64,000 bases of DNA from an uncultured Mycoplasmatota bacterium (GCA_949517355.1 CATDIL010000001.1:124001-188000), one strand, 5' to 3'; shown: positions 30,940 to 42,048, numbered from the stretch's first letter. Program-made: numbers and translations. The notes: generated by a model from the sequence alone, not told the origin.

Positions 30940-31218
30940 TTATTCAGTCTTCAGATTATTGACTCTTATTACATTATCAAGTCTATTTTCTACATTAGTT
31001 AAACGATAGTCAATTTTATTAAGGGTGTCAAAAATTCGTCTTTCCATAATTGCAGCTCATTTTGGTTGTTCTTCGTGCACATAATATGGATTACTCTTAT
31101 GAGCAACTATAACATTATCTTTGACAAACACATTTGAATCTCTATATTCAGTATTGTTAATAAATTCTTTTAGAGCCTCTCATGTATTCAATAAAATTAT
31201 GTCTTGTTCTTTAAACAT
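30940..31218 (-). CDS. Small coiled-coil protein, family with the 59.4-kb gene
   Basis: The 92-residue product MFKEQDIILLNTWEALKEF... contains two TGA-coded Trp. A leucine-zipper-like C-terminus, IFDTLNKIDYRLTNVENRL-DNVIRVNNLKTE, predicts oligomerisation. The ATG has AAGGAC upstream. The last 14 residues (NRLDNVIRVNNLKT) closely match the tail of the protein at 59444 (NRLDNLVKKNNLKE). The style recalls mycoplasma DUF16 proteins, but I cannot assign it firmly. Function unknown. Confidence 0.65.
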
Positions 31219-31243
31219 TTTGCAGTCCTTCTTGTGTTTTTTT

Positions 31244-31273
31244 GAAGGCAACAAGTGTAATATTTGTGCCTTC
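31244..31273. repeat. Hairpin in the recA-metG intergenic region
   Basis: GAAGGCA-A-CAA ... TTG-TGCCTTC forms a stem of about 10 bp with one bulge. The rest of 31219-31433 is AT-rich with no gene that I can see. It may end transcripts or lie in the promoter region of the minus-strand small gene. Confidence 0.5.
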
Positions 31274-31433
31274 ATATATATACCTATGATTCTGATAGGC
31301 TATTTTTGTAAAAAATATTTTTAACTTATTTAAAAATAGTAGTATTTTCAATGTTTTATGAATAAAAAATTTTTTTATTTTTCACTCATTTTTTTTACAA
31401 AATAAAAAAATCATCAATCTGAATGTTTTAAAT

Positions 31434-31451
31434 ATAAGTGTTACTTATAAT
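31434..31451 (+). promoter_or_regulatory. metG leaderless promoter with overlapping inverted repeat
   Basis: TATAAT (31446-31451) is 7 nt before the metG ATG with no SD. ATAAGT-GTT-ACTTAT (31434-31448), a perfect 6-bp dyad, covers the 5' half of this -10 box and could be a repressor site. Confidence 0.6.
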
Positions 31452-31458
31452 ATTTATC

Positions 31459-33018
31459 ATGGGTAATAAAAAAGTATATATTACAACTCCGATATATTAC
31501 GCATCAGGAAATCCTCATATTGGTCACTCTTATACTACCATCTTAGCTGACAGCTTAGCTCGTAGTAAGAAACTAATTGGTAATGATGTTTTCTTTTTGA
31601 CTGGTATGGATGAACACGGTCAAAAGATTTTTGAAAAAGCTCAAAAAGAAAATAAGCAACCTCAACAATTTGTTGATGAAATTGCAACTAAATTCCAACA
31701 ATTATGAAAAGATTTAGATATCAATTACAATGTGTTTGCAAGAACCACTAGCAAACAACACTGCGATTTAGTAGAAAAAGTTTTTCAAATCTATACAGAA
31801 AAAAACTTTATCTACTTAGATAACTGAGAAGGCTTGTATTGTGTTCAATGCGAAGAAAACTATACAAAATCTCAAGCTGTTAAGCATGAAGATGATGATT
31901 GTCTTTATTGTAAAGTAGGACATAAATTAAGTTACAAAAAAGAACAATCATATTTTTTAAAAATTAGTCAATTTGAAAATTGATTAAAAGAATATTTAAT
32001 AAATCATCCAACATTTATTTATCCAAATAATAGACTAAAAGAACTAAACAATAATTTTATTAATCAAGGATTAACTGATTTGTCAATCAGTCGTACTACT
32101 TATGATTGAGGAATTAAAATTCCTAATGATGATAAACATGTTGTTTATGTATGAATAGATGCTTTAATGATCTATTTGTCAGGTTTAGGTTATTTAAGTA
32201 ATGATGATAAAAATTATCAACATTACTGAAATGATAAATCTTGTGAAATCATTCACTTAATGTCTAAAGAAATTACAAGATTTCACTGTATCTATTGACC
32301 AATTATGTTGGAAATGTTGGATATAAGAAAACCAACTCACATCATTTCTCATGGTTGAATCATTACAGATAAAGGTAAAATGAGTAAGTCTTTAGGTAAT
32401 GTTATCGATCCTTTTGAATACATTCAAAACTATGGTTCAGATGCTTTAAGATATTTCTTAGTTAAAGAAATCTCTTTAGAAAATGATGGAGTCTTTTCTA
32501 AAAATCTATTTATTAACTGCTTTAACAATGATTTAGCTAATAACTATGGAAATTTAGTTTCTAGAACAATTGGTATGTTAACAAAATACTCTAACAAAGT
32601 TGTTAACAAACCTGATAACCAATACTTTGATAATAATGATAATGAATTAATTTCATTTGCTAAAGCAATAATTTCTAAATGTGTTGAACACATTAATAAT
32701 AATAAACTACAGCAAATGATTATTGATATCATGACTCTTGGTGATCATGCTAATAAATATATCGAAGACAAAAAACCATGAGTTTTATTTAAAGAGAATA
32801 AGACTAATGAAATCAATGCTTTCTTATATACATTAATAAACGTAGTAAGAATCATGACTTTCTTTTTATCACCAATCTTAACAAAAGGCACCAAACAAGC
32901 AATTAGTCAATTGAATTTATCTAATGAACAACTTTCTATTAATTTAATTGATAAGTTTGAATTGCTTGATAAACATACAGTTAATGAATCTTCTCCTATT
33001 TATTTAAGAATTAAATAA
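31459..33018 (+). CDS. metG: Methionyl-tRNA synthetase
   Basis: The 519-residue class I synthetase has [19 protein letters not shown] (HIGH box). The knuckle [10 protein letters not shown]...CLYC may bind Zn. The KMSKS loop is [16 protein letters not shown], followed by the helical anticodon-binding domain. It lacks the C-terminal tRNA-binding dimerisation domain of longer MetRS. Numerous TGA Trp codons split the naive frame. The start at 31459 is favoured because TATAAT lies 7 nt upstream; the GTG at 31438 would precede the transcription start. Confidence 0.97.
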
Positions 33019-33054
33019 TTACTCATATTTAGTTAAATTAAGGTAAAATATTGT

Positions 33055-33456
33055 GGGGATGTCAAGGCTTCGACATGAATAATTGACTACCAAATGCAGT
33101 GGGGTTTGCCCCTTATAGCTCAAGGTCTTCTTAAATGCAGACAACAACAATGACAACGTTAACATGGACGAAGCATTCATGATTAACCAAATGTCAAACC
33201 AAAACCTTAATTTAGCATATTTAGCTTAATTTAACTTTGGAATAGGTATTAGTGTTTGCTATTTACATTAATACATTAACATAAATAGCTATATTCTTTG
33301 ACTCCGATAAGAAGAATTAATCCTATCGGATTAGTTAAACATAGGTTTGTTTTATTACCTAATAATGTTTAATGAATGCTCTAAATTAAAACTAAACTGT
33401 AGACTTTGATAGAAGGTTATTTGTGGAAACGGGTTCAATTCCCGTCATCTCCACCA
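33055..33456 (+). ncRNA. ssrA: Transfer-messenger RNA (tmRNA)
   Basis: The 5' end GGGGATG pairs with the 3' CATCTCC before ACCA, which is encoded. GTGGAAACGGGTTCAATTCCCG is the TΨC arm. The tag frame resumes at GCA (33137) and ends TAA (33227-33229). It gives 30 residues beginning ADNNNDNVNM and ending NLNLAYLA, long as usual in mycoplasmas. A strong terminator follows. Confidence 0.95.
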
Positions 33457-33461
33457 TATAG

Positions 33462-33489
33462 AAAACACCAGGTTAATGTCTGGTGTTTT
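33462..33489. terminator. Bidirectional terminator between ssrA and pheT
   Basis: A 10-bp stem AAAACACCAG / CTGGTGTTTT with an 8-nt loop and T-run serves tmRNA (+) and pheT (-). Confidence 0.85.
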
Positions 33490-33490
33490 T

Positions 33491-35812
33491 TTACTTTCTA
33501 ATTTCGCAATGTAATGTAATTAGTAAATGTTGTAATTCTTTCATCATTAGGTCTATTTCTTCAGAAGAATATACTTTATCATTCTTAAAGTAAACTCTTA
33601 ATGTGTAAGAATACTTATTTTCATCTATTTTAAATAGATCAATATATTCATATGAAGAAATAAATGGAAGTTTTTGAAGACTCTCTAAAACTTGCATTGT
33701 ATCAATGTTTAATGTTGATACATATGAGATATCTTTGTATACAGTTGGTAGTTTGCTTGCATATTGAACATGGATATCTTGTGGTTTATATAACTTGAAT
33801 AATAAATTTAAGTTTATGGTAATAAAATAAATTGGTTTATTGTCTAAACTATAAGACTTTAAACAAGAATTTCTAATTCTACCAACATAACCCACTAATT
33901 GTCCTGAACAATAAATTGATAAAGTTTCTTGTTGGTAATAAATGTTTGATTCTTTAGCTGGGAAATAAGAAAATTCAATATTAAAAATTTTAGCTAAAGA
34001 ATTAATAATTGATTTTAATGAAGAAACATTGTAAAAAAGATTAATTTTGTTAACCTTATCTAAATTAATTGATTGCTCACTAATGCAAGTTAAGTTTCAT
34101 TCAATATTGTTTTGAGTGTAAATTTTTTGAATTTCAAAAATTGGTTGAATTTTATTTTTGTATGAAATGTTATATTTATAAATTTCTAATAATGATTCAA
34201 TTAAATTCGTTCTTCAATATTCATGATTTGAATTTAATGGATTAGCAATTTTCATGTAATCTTTAATATTGAAAATATTAAATGTGTCTAATGAAGATTT
34301 ATTTACTAAGTTATATGATTTAACTTCAGTAAAATAATTTTCATTCATTAATTTTTTAACTTCATTAATTTTGTTGTATTCAATGTTTTGATTATTTAGA
34401 ATTGGTGATAAGTTAACACTAATTCCACTTGCTTTATTAATATCAACAACCTTTAAAATTTCTTCATAAATATCTTGTCAGATTTCAATATCAAGTCTGT
34501 ATGGAGGAACTATAATTTTATCATCTTTAAACGAATATCCATATTGTGTTAGCTTAGAAGTAATTTCTTCTTTAGACACATTAACACCTAAGAATTTATT
34601 TGCATCAGCAAAATCTACTGGAACAACCTTTGACTCTTCAAACTTTAAGTTTTTGTAAACTATTTCAGCATTTTTAAATTGACTTAATGATTTTTCAATG
34701 TATCAATTAGACAATGGTTTAGATAATCTTCTACCAGAATCTAAATATAAATCATGTCTAACCATTGATGCTCTAACAAATCTAAAATCATAGTTACCAA
34801 TTTCTACTAAGAAATTTTTTGTGTTATTGTCTGGTTTATATTCATCAAAAGCTGCTACACCAGCTAAACCAACTGGATTATTTTTGTTGCTAACAACAAG
34901 ATCTTCTTTAGAAATTTGAAGTTCTTTATTGTTTAGTTTAGCTTTAACATTAGTGTTAGATAATCCTACATTAACGCTTAATCCCACCTTGTCATAGTCA
35001 TATACAACAATAGAAACATTATTAAATAATGAGATTAAAGCAAGTTCATCTAAAAGATTGTTTATCGGAACAATACCGTTGTTCATTAAATAAGATTTAA
35101 TTTGTCAATCAGATTCAGTAATTGAATTAACTTTAAGTTTTAACAGAAGTAAACCTTTGCATGTAGAATCTAATGTAACCTCTAGTTTGTTAGTGTTAGG
35201 TGTGTTGTTAACTGGTAAAGTGTTTTGATAATTAAAACCAAAATAGCCACTTAATTCTTGACAAATAGAATAGATACTGTTTAAATCGTTTCTATTTGAT
35301 GGTAATGATAAATCATAAATCGTATCGTCTAGATTGATATATTTGAATACATCAGTGTCACCTATTTTAGCATCGTCTAAAAGAATGATATTTGTAGCTT
35401 CTACTGGACTTAAGTAATCTACAAATGAAGTTAATTCACTATAAGCACAAATCATTCCTTGAGACAAAATTCCGCGTAATTCTTTGTACTCAATTACTCT
35501 ACCATCTACCATCTTGGCACCTTGTAAAGCCACGATTACGTATTTATTTACTTGTAAATTTGTAGCACCACAAACAATTGTATGAGTGGTTCCGTTAACA
35601 TCTAATTGAACTTGACAAACATTAAGTTTGTTTGCATTAGGATGTTTTTCTAAACCAATAATCTTACCAATAACTAAGTTATTTACTTGTTCATGATGAA
35701 TAACTCTTTCTACTTCACATCCAGAGTTATTAAAAGCTTTAGCGATTTGTTCATCACTAACATTTTTTAATTCTGGAATTATCTTACATAAAGCTTTTTT
35801 AGAAACAATCAT
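33491..35812 (-). CDS. pheT: Phenylalanyl-tRNA synthetase beta subunit
   Basis: The 773-residue subunit is split by many TGA Trp codons in naive reading. It begins with MIVSKKALCKIIPEL, then the EMAP/tRNA-binding domain (LVIGKIIGLEKHPNANKLNVCQVQ and IVCGATNLQ), PSNRNDLNSIYSICQELSGYF (B1) and GLAGVAAFDEY (B3/B4 edit site). The C-terminal anticodon-binding domain ends at FKNDKVYSSEEIDLMMKELQHLL. It follows pheS by 1 nt. Confidence 0.96.
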
Positions 35813-35813
35813 A

Positions 35814-36830
35814 CTATTTTTTAAATTGATTTAGGATTTTGAAATCATTTGAATATAAATCTCTGATATCAGTGATTCTATATTTAATCATTGCTAATCT
35901 ATCAATACCCATGCCTGCTGCTAATCCGGTTTTAATATTTATATTAGCATTCTTCATAACATTGAAATGCAACATTCCTGCACCTAATACTTCAATGAAT
36001 CCTGAATTTTTGCAAATACTACATCCTTTCCCGTTGCAATAAGGACATGTAACGTCTACTTCAAACGAAGGTTCAGTAAATGGAAAATAACTTAATCTAA
36101 ATCTAGTTTCTACTTTACTGCCAAATAAATATTTAAGTAATTCATGAATTAATCATTTTAGGTTAAGTAAAGACAATCCATCTTTAATTCATACAATGTC
36201 CACTTGGTTAAATTGATGTGAATGTGTAGCATCATCATCGTCTTTACGATAAACATTGCCAAAAGATAAAACTCTAATATCTTTAGATTTGTTGTTGTTA
36301 ATAACTCTTGCCGTTGTAGCAGTACAATGAGTTCTTAACATATCACCATTGTCTAAGAAAAAAGAGTCATTTCCTTGACGAGCAGGATGATCTTTAGAGA
36401 TATTTAATAGATCAAAATTTTCAACACTTGTAACTATTTCATCACCATATTCAATTCTAAAATTCATTTTTTTAAAAAAAGAAATGATCTCGTTAGCCAT
36501 TAAATTTAACGGAGTCAAAGTTCCTTTTTCAAAATTAGCTGTGTTTAAATTGATGTCATAATTTAAAAAATAGTTTTTAGATTCAACTAATTCTTTAATT
36601 TCTTTTATTTTATTTTCTACAACTTCAGTAATTTTATTTTTTAATGAATTAATTAACAAACCAAACTCTCTTTTTTGTTCATTGGGAGTAATCTTTAATT
36701 CACTATATAAAGGAGTTAAATATTTTTTAGTAAAAATATTACGAACCTCAATTGCTTGCTTTTCGTTATCAATATTTTTTAATTGATCATTTAATTTATC
36801 AATTAGCTGGTTTATTTTAATGTCTTGCAT
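35814..36830 (-). CDS. pheS: Phenylalanyl-tRNA synthetase alpha subunit
   Basis: The 338-residue class II catalytic subunit has an N-terminal coiled coil, LRTHCTATTARVI, SFGNVYRKDDDDATHSHQFNQVD (motif 2) and YFPFTEPSFEVDV. CPYCNGKGCSICKNSGFIEVLGAGM is the usual cysteine-rich stretch, and the motif 3 region is TGLAAGMGIDRLAMIKY. It sits 2 nt after ispG and 1 nt before pheT. Confidence 0.97.
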
Positions 36831-36832
36831 TA

Positions 36833-37876
36833 TTAGTAATTATTATATATATTAATAAATTGTTTAAGTGCTTCGTTAGTGCTAAATACACCAAAATCTT
36901 TACAATCTTTAATTAACATTACTTTATTTTTAGCCACACCATAAACACCAATGTTAGCATGTTTACATTCACCAATACCGTTTACTGAACAACCCATAAT
37001 AGCAATAGTTAATTCTTTAGGATTAGTGTTAACATATGTTTCGATTTTATTTAGTAGCTCAACAAGATTGTATTGACATCTACCACATGTAGGACAAGCT
37101 ACTACATTAGTAAGGTTTTGTTTAATTCCTGCAATACTTAATAATTTCTTTGCTACAATGGGTTCATCTAATGGACTACCAGAAATTGAAATTCTAATGG
37201 TATCTCCGATTCCTTGTTTTAATAAACTATATAAACCAATAGTGGATTTCATAGTAGCATCAATTATGCTGCCAGCTTCAGTTACACCTAAGTGTAATGG
37301 ATATTTAATCTGTGATGCCGCTTTTAAATAAAGATCTTTTGTTAGAAAAGCATTTGATGATTTTAAAGAAATTACTAAATTAGTGAAATTATTATTTTCA
37401 AAAAATTTAATTCATTCTTTAGCACATTTGATAATATTGCTAACTGTTGGTTTAACGTTTTTCTGTAAAGATCCTGTATTAATCCCGATTCTAATAGCAG
37501 CTTTGTATTCGTTGGCTATATTAATAATTTGAATTAATTGCTTTTTATTAGAAATATTGCCAGGATTGATTCTAATTTTTTTAGCCCCTAATTTAATAGC
37601 TTCAATAGCATATAAATAGTTGTAATGAATATCAGCGACTATTGGGCAATCTGCTTTACTACAAATTTCTTTAAGACCTTTAAGGTCTGATTCATCAAAA
37701 ATAGCAACTCTAACTAATTCGCAACCATTTTTAACTAATTGTTGAATTTGTGATAAAGTATCACTAACATTTGATGTTTTAGTGTTGGTCATACTTTGAA
37801 TTACTACTTTGTTTTGCCCACCGATGATAATGTTACCAACATGAGCTTTGCTTGTTTTATTTCTTAAATAAAGCAT
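36833..37876 (-). CDS. ispG: 4-hydroxy-3-methylbut-2-enyl diphosphate synthase
   Basis: IspG (GcpE) is the penultimate enzyme of the MEP isoprenoid pathway, an Fe-S reductase. The 347-residue product has VVIQSMTNTKTSNV, GCELVRVAIF, ADIHYNYLYAIEAI, KIRINPGNI, LGVTEAG and GDTIRISISG. The cluster ligands appear in ACPTCGRCQYNLV and IMGCSVNGIGE. TATAAT 7 nt upstream suggests leaderless expression. It heads the ispG-pheS-pheT unit. MEP enzymes are rare in mollicutes. Confidence 0.95.
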
Positions 37877-38049
37877 TTAAAAAATTATAACTTCATTTGG
37901 TTATGATATTTCTAAATTAATGTATAGTCATCCAATATCAACATATGCTATATGCTTCTAATAACATTATTGAGATTGCTAGCAAATCGATTAAAACATA
38001 TCTGCCAACAAAGTATTTTAATGATTTACCTTTTAATCCTTGGGTTAAA

Positions 38050-38940
38050 TTATTCTTCCCCCCCCCAAGTTATGTATTGGTCATATCTGTTAAATCCGTT
38101 TTCTGAGGAATAATAACCTAATCAATATTCAAAATTGGTAAAAAACTTTGTTAAACCATATGTCATTTTTCTAGATTTGATTAAATGATATCCAATTCAA
38201 TATGATGATGTAATTAATAATGCAAAAATAAAATCTAAGAAATAATGAACCTTTAGAGTAAATGTAGCAAAACAAACACTTAAACAAAATAATACCATTA
38301 ACGATGTTGATATTCCCTTAGTTCATGAAATAGCTTTAGTGTTATTAACTTTAACATTAAATCCTAACGTATGATCTTCATTATCAAAATAATTAAAATC
38401 AATAATTGCATATGTTAATACTAATGTATTACTGCAGTGATCTGAAGGAAAACATGAATAATGAGACATGCCAAGTAAAGTAGTTTGTAATGACTTATAT
38501 AATCATTCATCATTCCCTGATGCAATTATTGCGTTAACTTGTGACAGTCCATAATCTTCAATTGTTTCAGAAGACACAGGATAAAGAATGTTTATTGCAA
38601 AATTTGTTGAATAGACAACGATTGCAATAGCAATCAATTTTGAGAACCTTCTTTTACCATAAACAAAATAAATAATCATAGGTATTACGATTCATGATAC
38701 ATTACCTAGTTTATAAAATATAAGGAAACCAACATAGATTGGTATTTTCCTATCAATTGATAAATCTAGTGAATGTAGCTTTCAGTTTGTTTTTGTTTCA
38801 AATATTTTTTGAAAAACACTACCAATATTTCACTGATTAGCAGTAATAGTGTGAAAAAGTAATCCAAATAAAATTGAAGCAAATAACAGATTATGAATTT
38901 TTAAATAGTCTTTTAAGCAAAATTTATTAACTTTGAACAC
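38050..38940 (-). CDS. PAP2-family membrane phosphatase with G9 tract near the end
   Basis: The 296-residue product has several transmembrane helices, CFPSDHCSNTLVLTYAI (PSxH motif of PAP2 phosphatases) and FTLKVHYFLDFIFALL (second catalytic His and Asp). The family removes phosphate from lipid phosphates. The likely start is GTG 38940, with no clear SD. A run of nine G on the coding strand (38058-38066) precedes the stop, ending ITWGGEE. With eight G the frame would continue 43 codons past the tract to 37917, adding a hydrophobic segment (YVLIDLLAISIMLLEAYSI). Confidence 0.8.
38058..38066. repeat. Homopolymer C9/G9 contingency tract
   Basis: Nine consecutive C on the plus strand in very AT-rich DNA, inside the PAP2 gene, where a one-base change switches its C-terminus. 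Confidence 0.8.
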
Positions 38941-39114
38941 AATTTGGTAATAGCGGCCAATTAACCGATATTAAAAATTATAGTTGTGTTTTACTATTAA
39001 ATAAAAAAATACTAGGTTTAATTTCATTTGTGCGTGAATAATCAGAACTTAATAGGAGTACAACTTTAAGAAGACTATTTTTTAACTTAATTTTATGTGG
39101 ATAAAATATAAAAA

Positions 39115-39146
39115 TTGTTCCAAAAAAAAAAAAAAAAGAGTATTAT
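39115..39146 (+). promoter_or_regulatory. Lipoprotein promoter with A16 spacer tract
   Basis: TTGTTC (39115-39120) resembles a -35 box and TATTAT (39141-39146) a -10 box. Between them are 20 nt of which 16 are a pure A run (39122-39137). The -10 is 7 nt before the ATG at 39154. Tract-length change would alter -35/-10 spacing, as in variable mycoplasma lipoproteins. Confidence 0.6.
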
Positions 39147-39153
39147 TACTAAT

Positions 39154-41473
39154 ATGTATATGAGAAAACTTTTAAAAAAATTTTTATTATTTTTAGGCTC
39201 TAGTTGCATTATTTCTAGCGTAACAAATGTTACTTCTTGTTCAATTCGTAACGATAAACAACTAGAAAGCATTTGTATTAAATATGATAATTCGTTTGAT
39301 TCACCAACTATCGTTGGGTATATTGGTGTAGATGAAACAATAGATGATAAATTGTTTTCTACAGTTGCCAGTCCATCAGGCGCACCTAATGATGCAACAT
39401 TTACAATTGAGGATGGAACTGACTCAAGAATTAAAATTGGTGGCACAAACAATAATCAATTAGTATGAGGAAATTTTGCTCAACCAACTGATATTACTTT
39501 TAAAGTAATCGCTACATCTAACATAATTCCTACTGTGTTTGGTGAAATTGAAGTAACACTAAGCATTCAACAACGACCAAATCCTACTTCTATTAAATTA
39601 GGGTATTCAGGTGAATCAACAAATTTAGTAGCAACTATTAAAGATACAACTAAATCAATTGGTAAAATTTCCTCTCAAGTTATACCTTCATATGCTCGTC
39701 CCGAGGTTAGATATGAAATTAGAAATAACGATAGTTCAGTTGATATCTCATTAGATTCAGATGGATATATTACTTGACCTCAGTTTCAAACACCAACAAA
39801 TCAAGATATTCATTTTGATGTGGTTGGTACTGCAATTTATGGCGACGCAACTAATTCAATATCTTTTACATTGAAAGCCATTTATGCTCAAACTGCATCA
39901 GTTGAATTATCTTATTCATCAGAAAACAAGAACCTACGTGGGTACATCGGTGAAAGTGGAAATACAGGAACTGACAAATTATCTACAGTAGTAAAACCAA
40001 ATAACGCAGACCAATCTGTCACTTATGAAGTAAATATTGCAGAAGAATATAAAGATAGTGTGCAAATTGGTTCAGGTGGTCAGATTGAATGGTCAAGGAT
40101 CAATAACACTATTAATTCTATTCCTTTTTCTGTTGTAGCAAAGAGTACTGCTGATTCTTCAAAAATTAGTGATCCTATTAATTTTGACTTAGAAATTACA
40201 AGAAGAAATCCAACAAGTCTTAGAGTTAACTATTCTGAAAGCACAAATTTGGTAACTACAATTTTAAATCAAACAAAATCAACTGGTACATTATCTGTAG
40301 GTGTTGAACCGGCGTTGGCATTCGATGATTGTGAATGAATTATCAATGATCCTAATAATTTAGGAATACAAATTGATGAAAATAATTACATTACATGAAA
40401 TGCATTTAATGAACCTACAGATCAATCTAAATCATTTAGCATCCAGGCTAGAGCAACACATGGTGAAGCACTAAGTAATGTTGTTAATTTTACAATTAAA
40501 GCTGTATATCAACCATTAGCTGTAAATATACTATGAAAAAAATTCATCATCATTGATTCCTGTTGCTTCTGGTATCAACGGACAATCATCTACTATTAGT
40601 GATTTATCAGCAATTGTCAACCCTAAACCAGGAACAGATCAAGATGTAATTTGATCAATAGATAATACACGATACTTTTCAATTAATGAAAGTGGAATTA
40701 TTACTGTAAAAAATACATTCCCTGAAAATACTACTATGAGATCCACAATTACTGCAACATCTAAAATTGATTCTACTGTTTTTGCAACAACAGAATTTGA
40801 ATTCACATCAATCCCAAACAATGTATATCCATATGAAGATATGGAAATTAATTCTAATGGTAAATTAGTAAGCATCGACATTGACAAAGCATCAGAATAT
40901 ACTGAGTTTGTTTTTCCTACTGAAGTCACAGAATCTGATCAATCTATTGCTCAAGCTTTAAATAATGTATCAAATGCTCCAACAAAAGTTAGTTTTGCTA
41001 AAGGATCTAAATTTACAAATACATATCGATTTTTATGATACGGTTGTTTAGAAATTGATTTTTCAAATTGTGAAGATTTAGAAATTTTAGATGAATTTAA
41101 TTATAGAGGTGACCCTGAAGATCCTAATGTTAAATTGCAAAAAATAATTCTCCCTGTAAATATTAAATATTTTAGAGGTGTAACAATTAAAACTTGCCAA
41201 GATCTTTACATGATTGTTTGAGATGGTGCTGGAAAAAATACTCCTTGTCAATTGAATTTAAGTCCGTCAGAAGATGAACCACACATAGATCCAACTGGAT
41301 TTGAATTTACTTCTACACGCTGAATTAATTCAACTGATTCTGCTAAAGGAAGATTTGTGATTCAAAACACAACTAGCGGATATCAATCATCTAGTTTAAT
41401 GGAACAATTTGTCAATTGTATATACACTGACTGTCACTATACATTTACAAACTCTCATTGATCAGCTGTTTAA
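39154..41473 (+). pseudogene. Ig-like/LRR surface lipoprotein, frameshifted
   Basis: The start MYMRKLLKKF leads a signal peptide ending in a lipobox (VTSC, Cys about residue 30). Five repeats of about 95-100 residues follow, each opening like SIKLGYSGESTNLVATI or SVELSYSSENKNLRGYI and holding a GYITW or GQIEW turn, typical of bacterial Ig-like domains. The C-terminal part (FSNCEDLEILDEF, LQKIILPVNIKYF) is like BspA leucine-rich repeats. The frame breaks at an A7 run (40536-40542). Upstream reading stops at TAG 40597; downstream coding resumes one base shifted and runs to 41473. It is either a pseudogene or reversibly switched. Confidence 0.8.
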
Positions 41474-41592
41474 TTGCATAGATCTTGTTGCAATTTCTTA
41501 ATTATTAATGCCACTTATCATGGCTTGTGTCATTTTCCCATATTTACTCCAAAGTGGCGTAAAATAGGTTTTACAGTCTAATTAAAAATAAA

Positions 41593-41618
41593 AAAAATCC
41601 ATGTAAGTATGGATTTTT
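41593..41618. terminator. Bidirectional terminator at the end of the tRNA cluster
   Basis: AAAAATCCAT / ATGGATTTTT form a 10-bp stem with a 6-nt loop between the lipoprotein gene and the minus-strand tRNAs. The rest of 41474-41592 shows no gene. Confidence 0.85.
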
Positions 41619-41635
41619 AAATTATAGTTTTTTAA

Positions 41636-41709
41636 TGGAGCGGGTAATCGGAATCGAACCGACATCAATAGCTTGGAAGGCTATGGTTCTACCACTGAAC
41701 TATACCCGC
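41636..41709 (-). tRNA. tRNA-Gly(UCC)
   Basis: GCGGGTA...TACCCGC acceptor, anticodon loop CTTCCAA, T-arm GGTTCGATTCC, encoded CCA. Last gene of the five-tRNA cluster. Confidence 0.95.
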
Positions 41710-41715
41710 TTAAAA

Positions 41716-41801
41716 TGGTGCTGAAAGAGGGACTTGAACCCTCACGGTATTGCTACCACAGGATTTTAAGTCCTGTGCGTCTACCATTCCGCCACTTCAG
41801 C
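41716..41801 (-). tRNA. tRNA-Leu(UAA)
   Basis: 86 nt with a long variable arm, anticodon loop CTTAAAA, T-arm GGTTCAAGTCC, encoded CCA. Confidence 0.95.
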
Positions 41802-41806
41802 ATAAA

Positions 41807-41881
41807 TGGTGTCCCACCGGAGAATCGAACTCCGGACCCCTTCATTAAAAGTGAAATGCTCTACCGCTGAGCTAGTGAGAC
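41807..41881 (-). tRNA. tRNA-Lys(UUU)
   Basis: 75 nt, acceptor GTCTCAC/GTGGGAC, anticodon loop CTTTTAA, T-arm AGTTCGATTCT, encoded CCA. Confidence 0.95.
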
Positions 41882-41885
41882 ATAA

Positions 41886-41960
41886 TGGCTGGGTAGGTTG
41901 GATTCGAACCAACGCATGTCAGAATCAAAATCTGATGCCTTACCGCTTGGCTACAACCCA
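41886..41960 (-). tRNA. tRNA-Gln(UUG)
   Basis: 75 nt, acceptor TGGGTTG/CTACCCA, anticodon loop TTTTGAT, T-arm GGTTCGAATCC, encoded CCA. Confidence 0.94.
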
Positions 41961-41963
41961 AAC

Positions 41964-42048
41964 TGGTGGACGAGAGTGGATTCGAACCACTGAAACCGGA
42001 GGTGGCTGATTTACAGTCAGCTGCGTTTGGCCGCTTCGCTACCCGTCC
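41964..42048 (-). tRNA. tRNA-Tyr(GUA)
   Basis: 85 nt with a long variable arm, anticodon loop CTGTAAA, T-arm GGTTCGAATCC, encoded CCA. First gene of the cluster; an AT-rich promoter region (42049-42154) precedes it, with TATAGT near 42060. Confidence 0.95.

Noticed and set aside
41673-42009. Open frames across the tRNA cluster
   Set aside because: They run antisense through five clearly folded tRNA genes.
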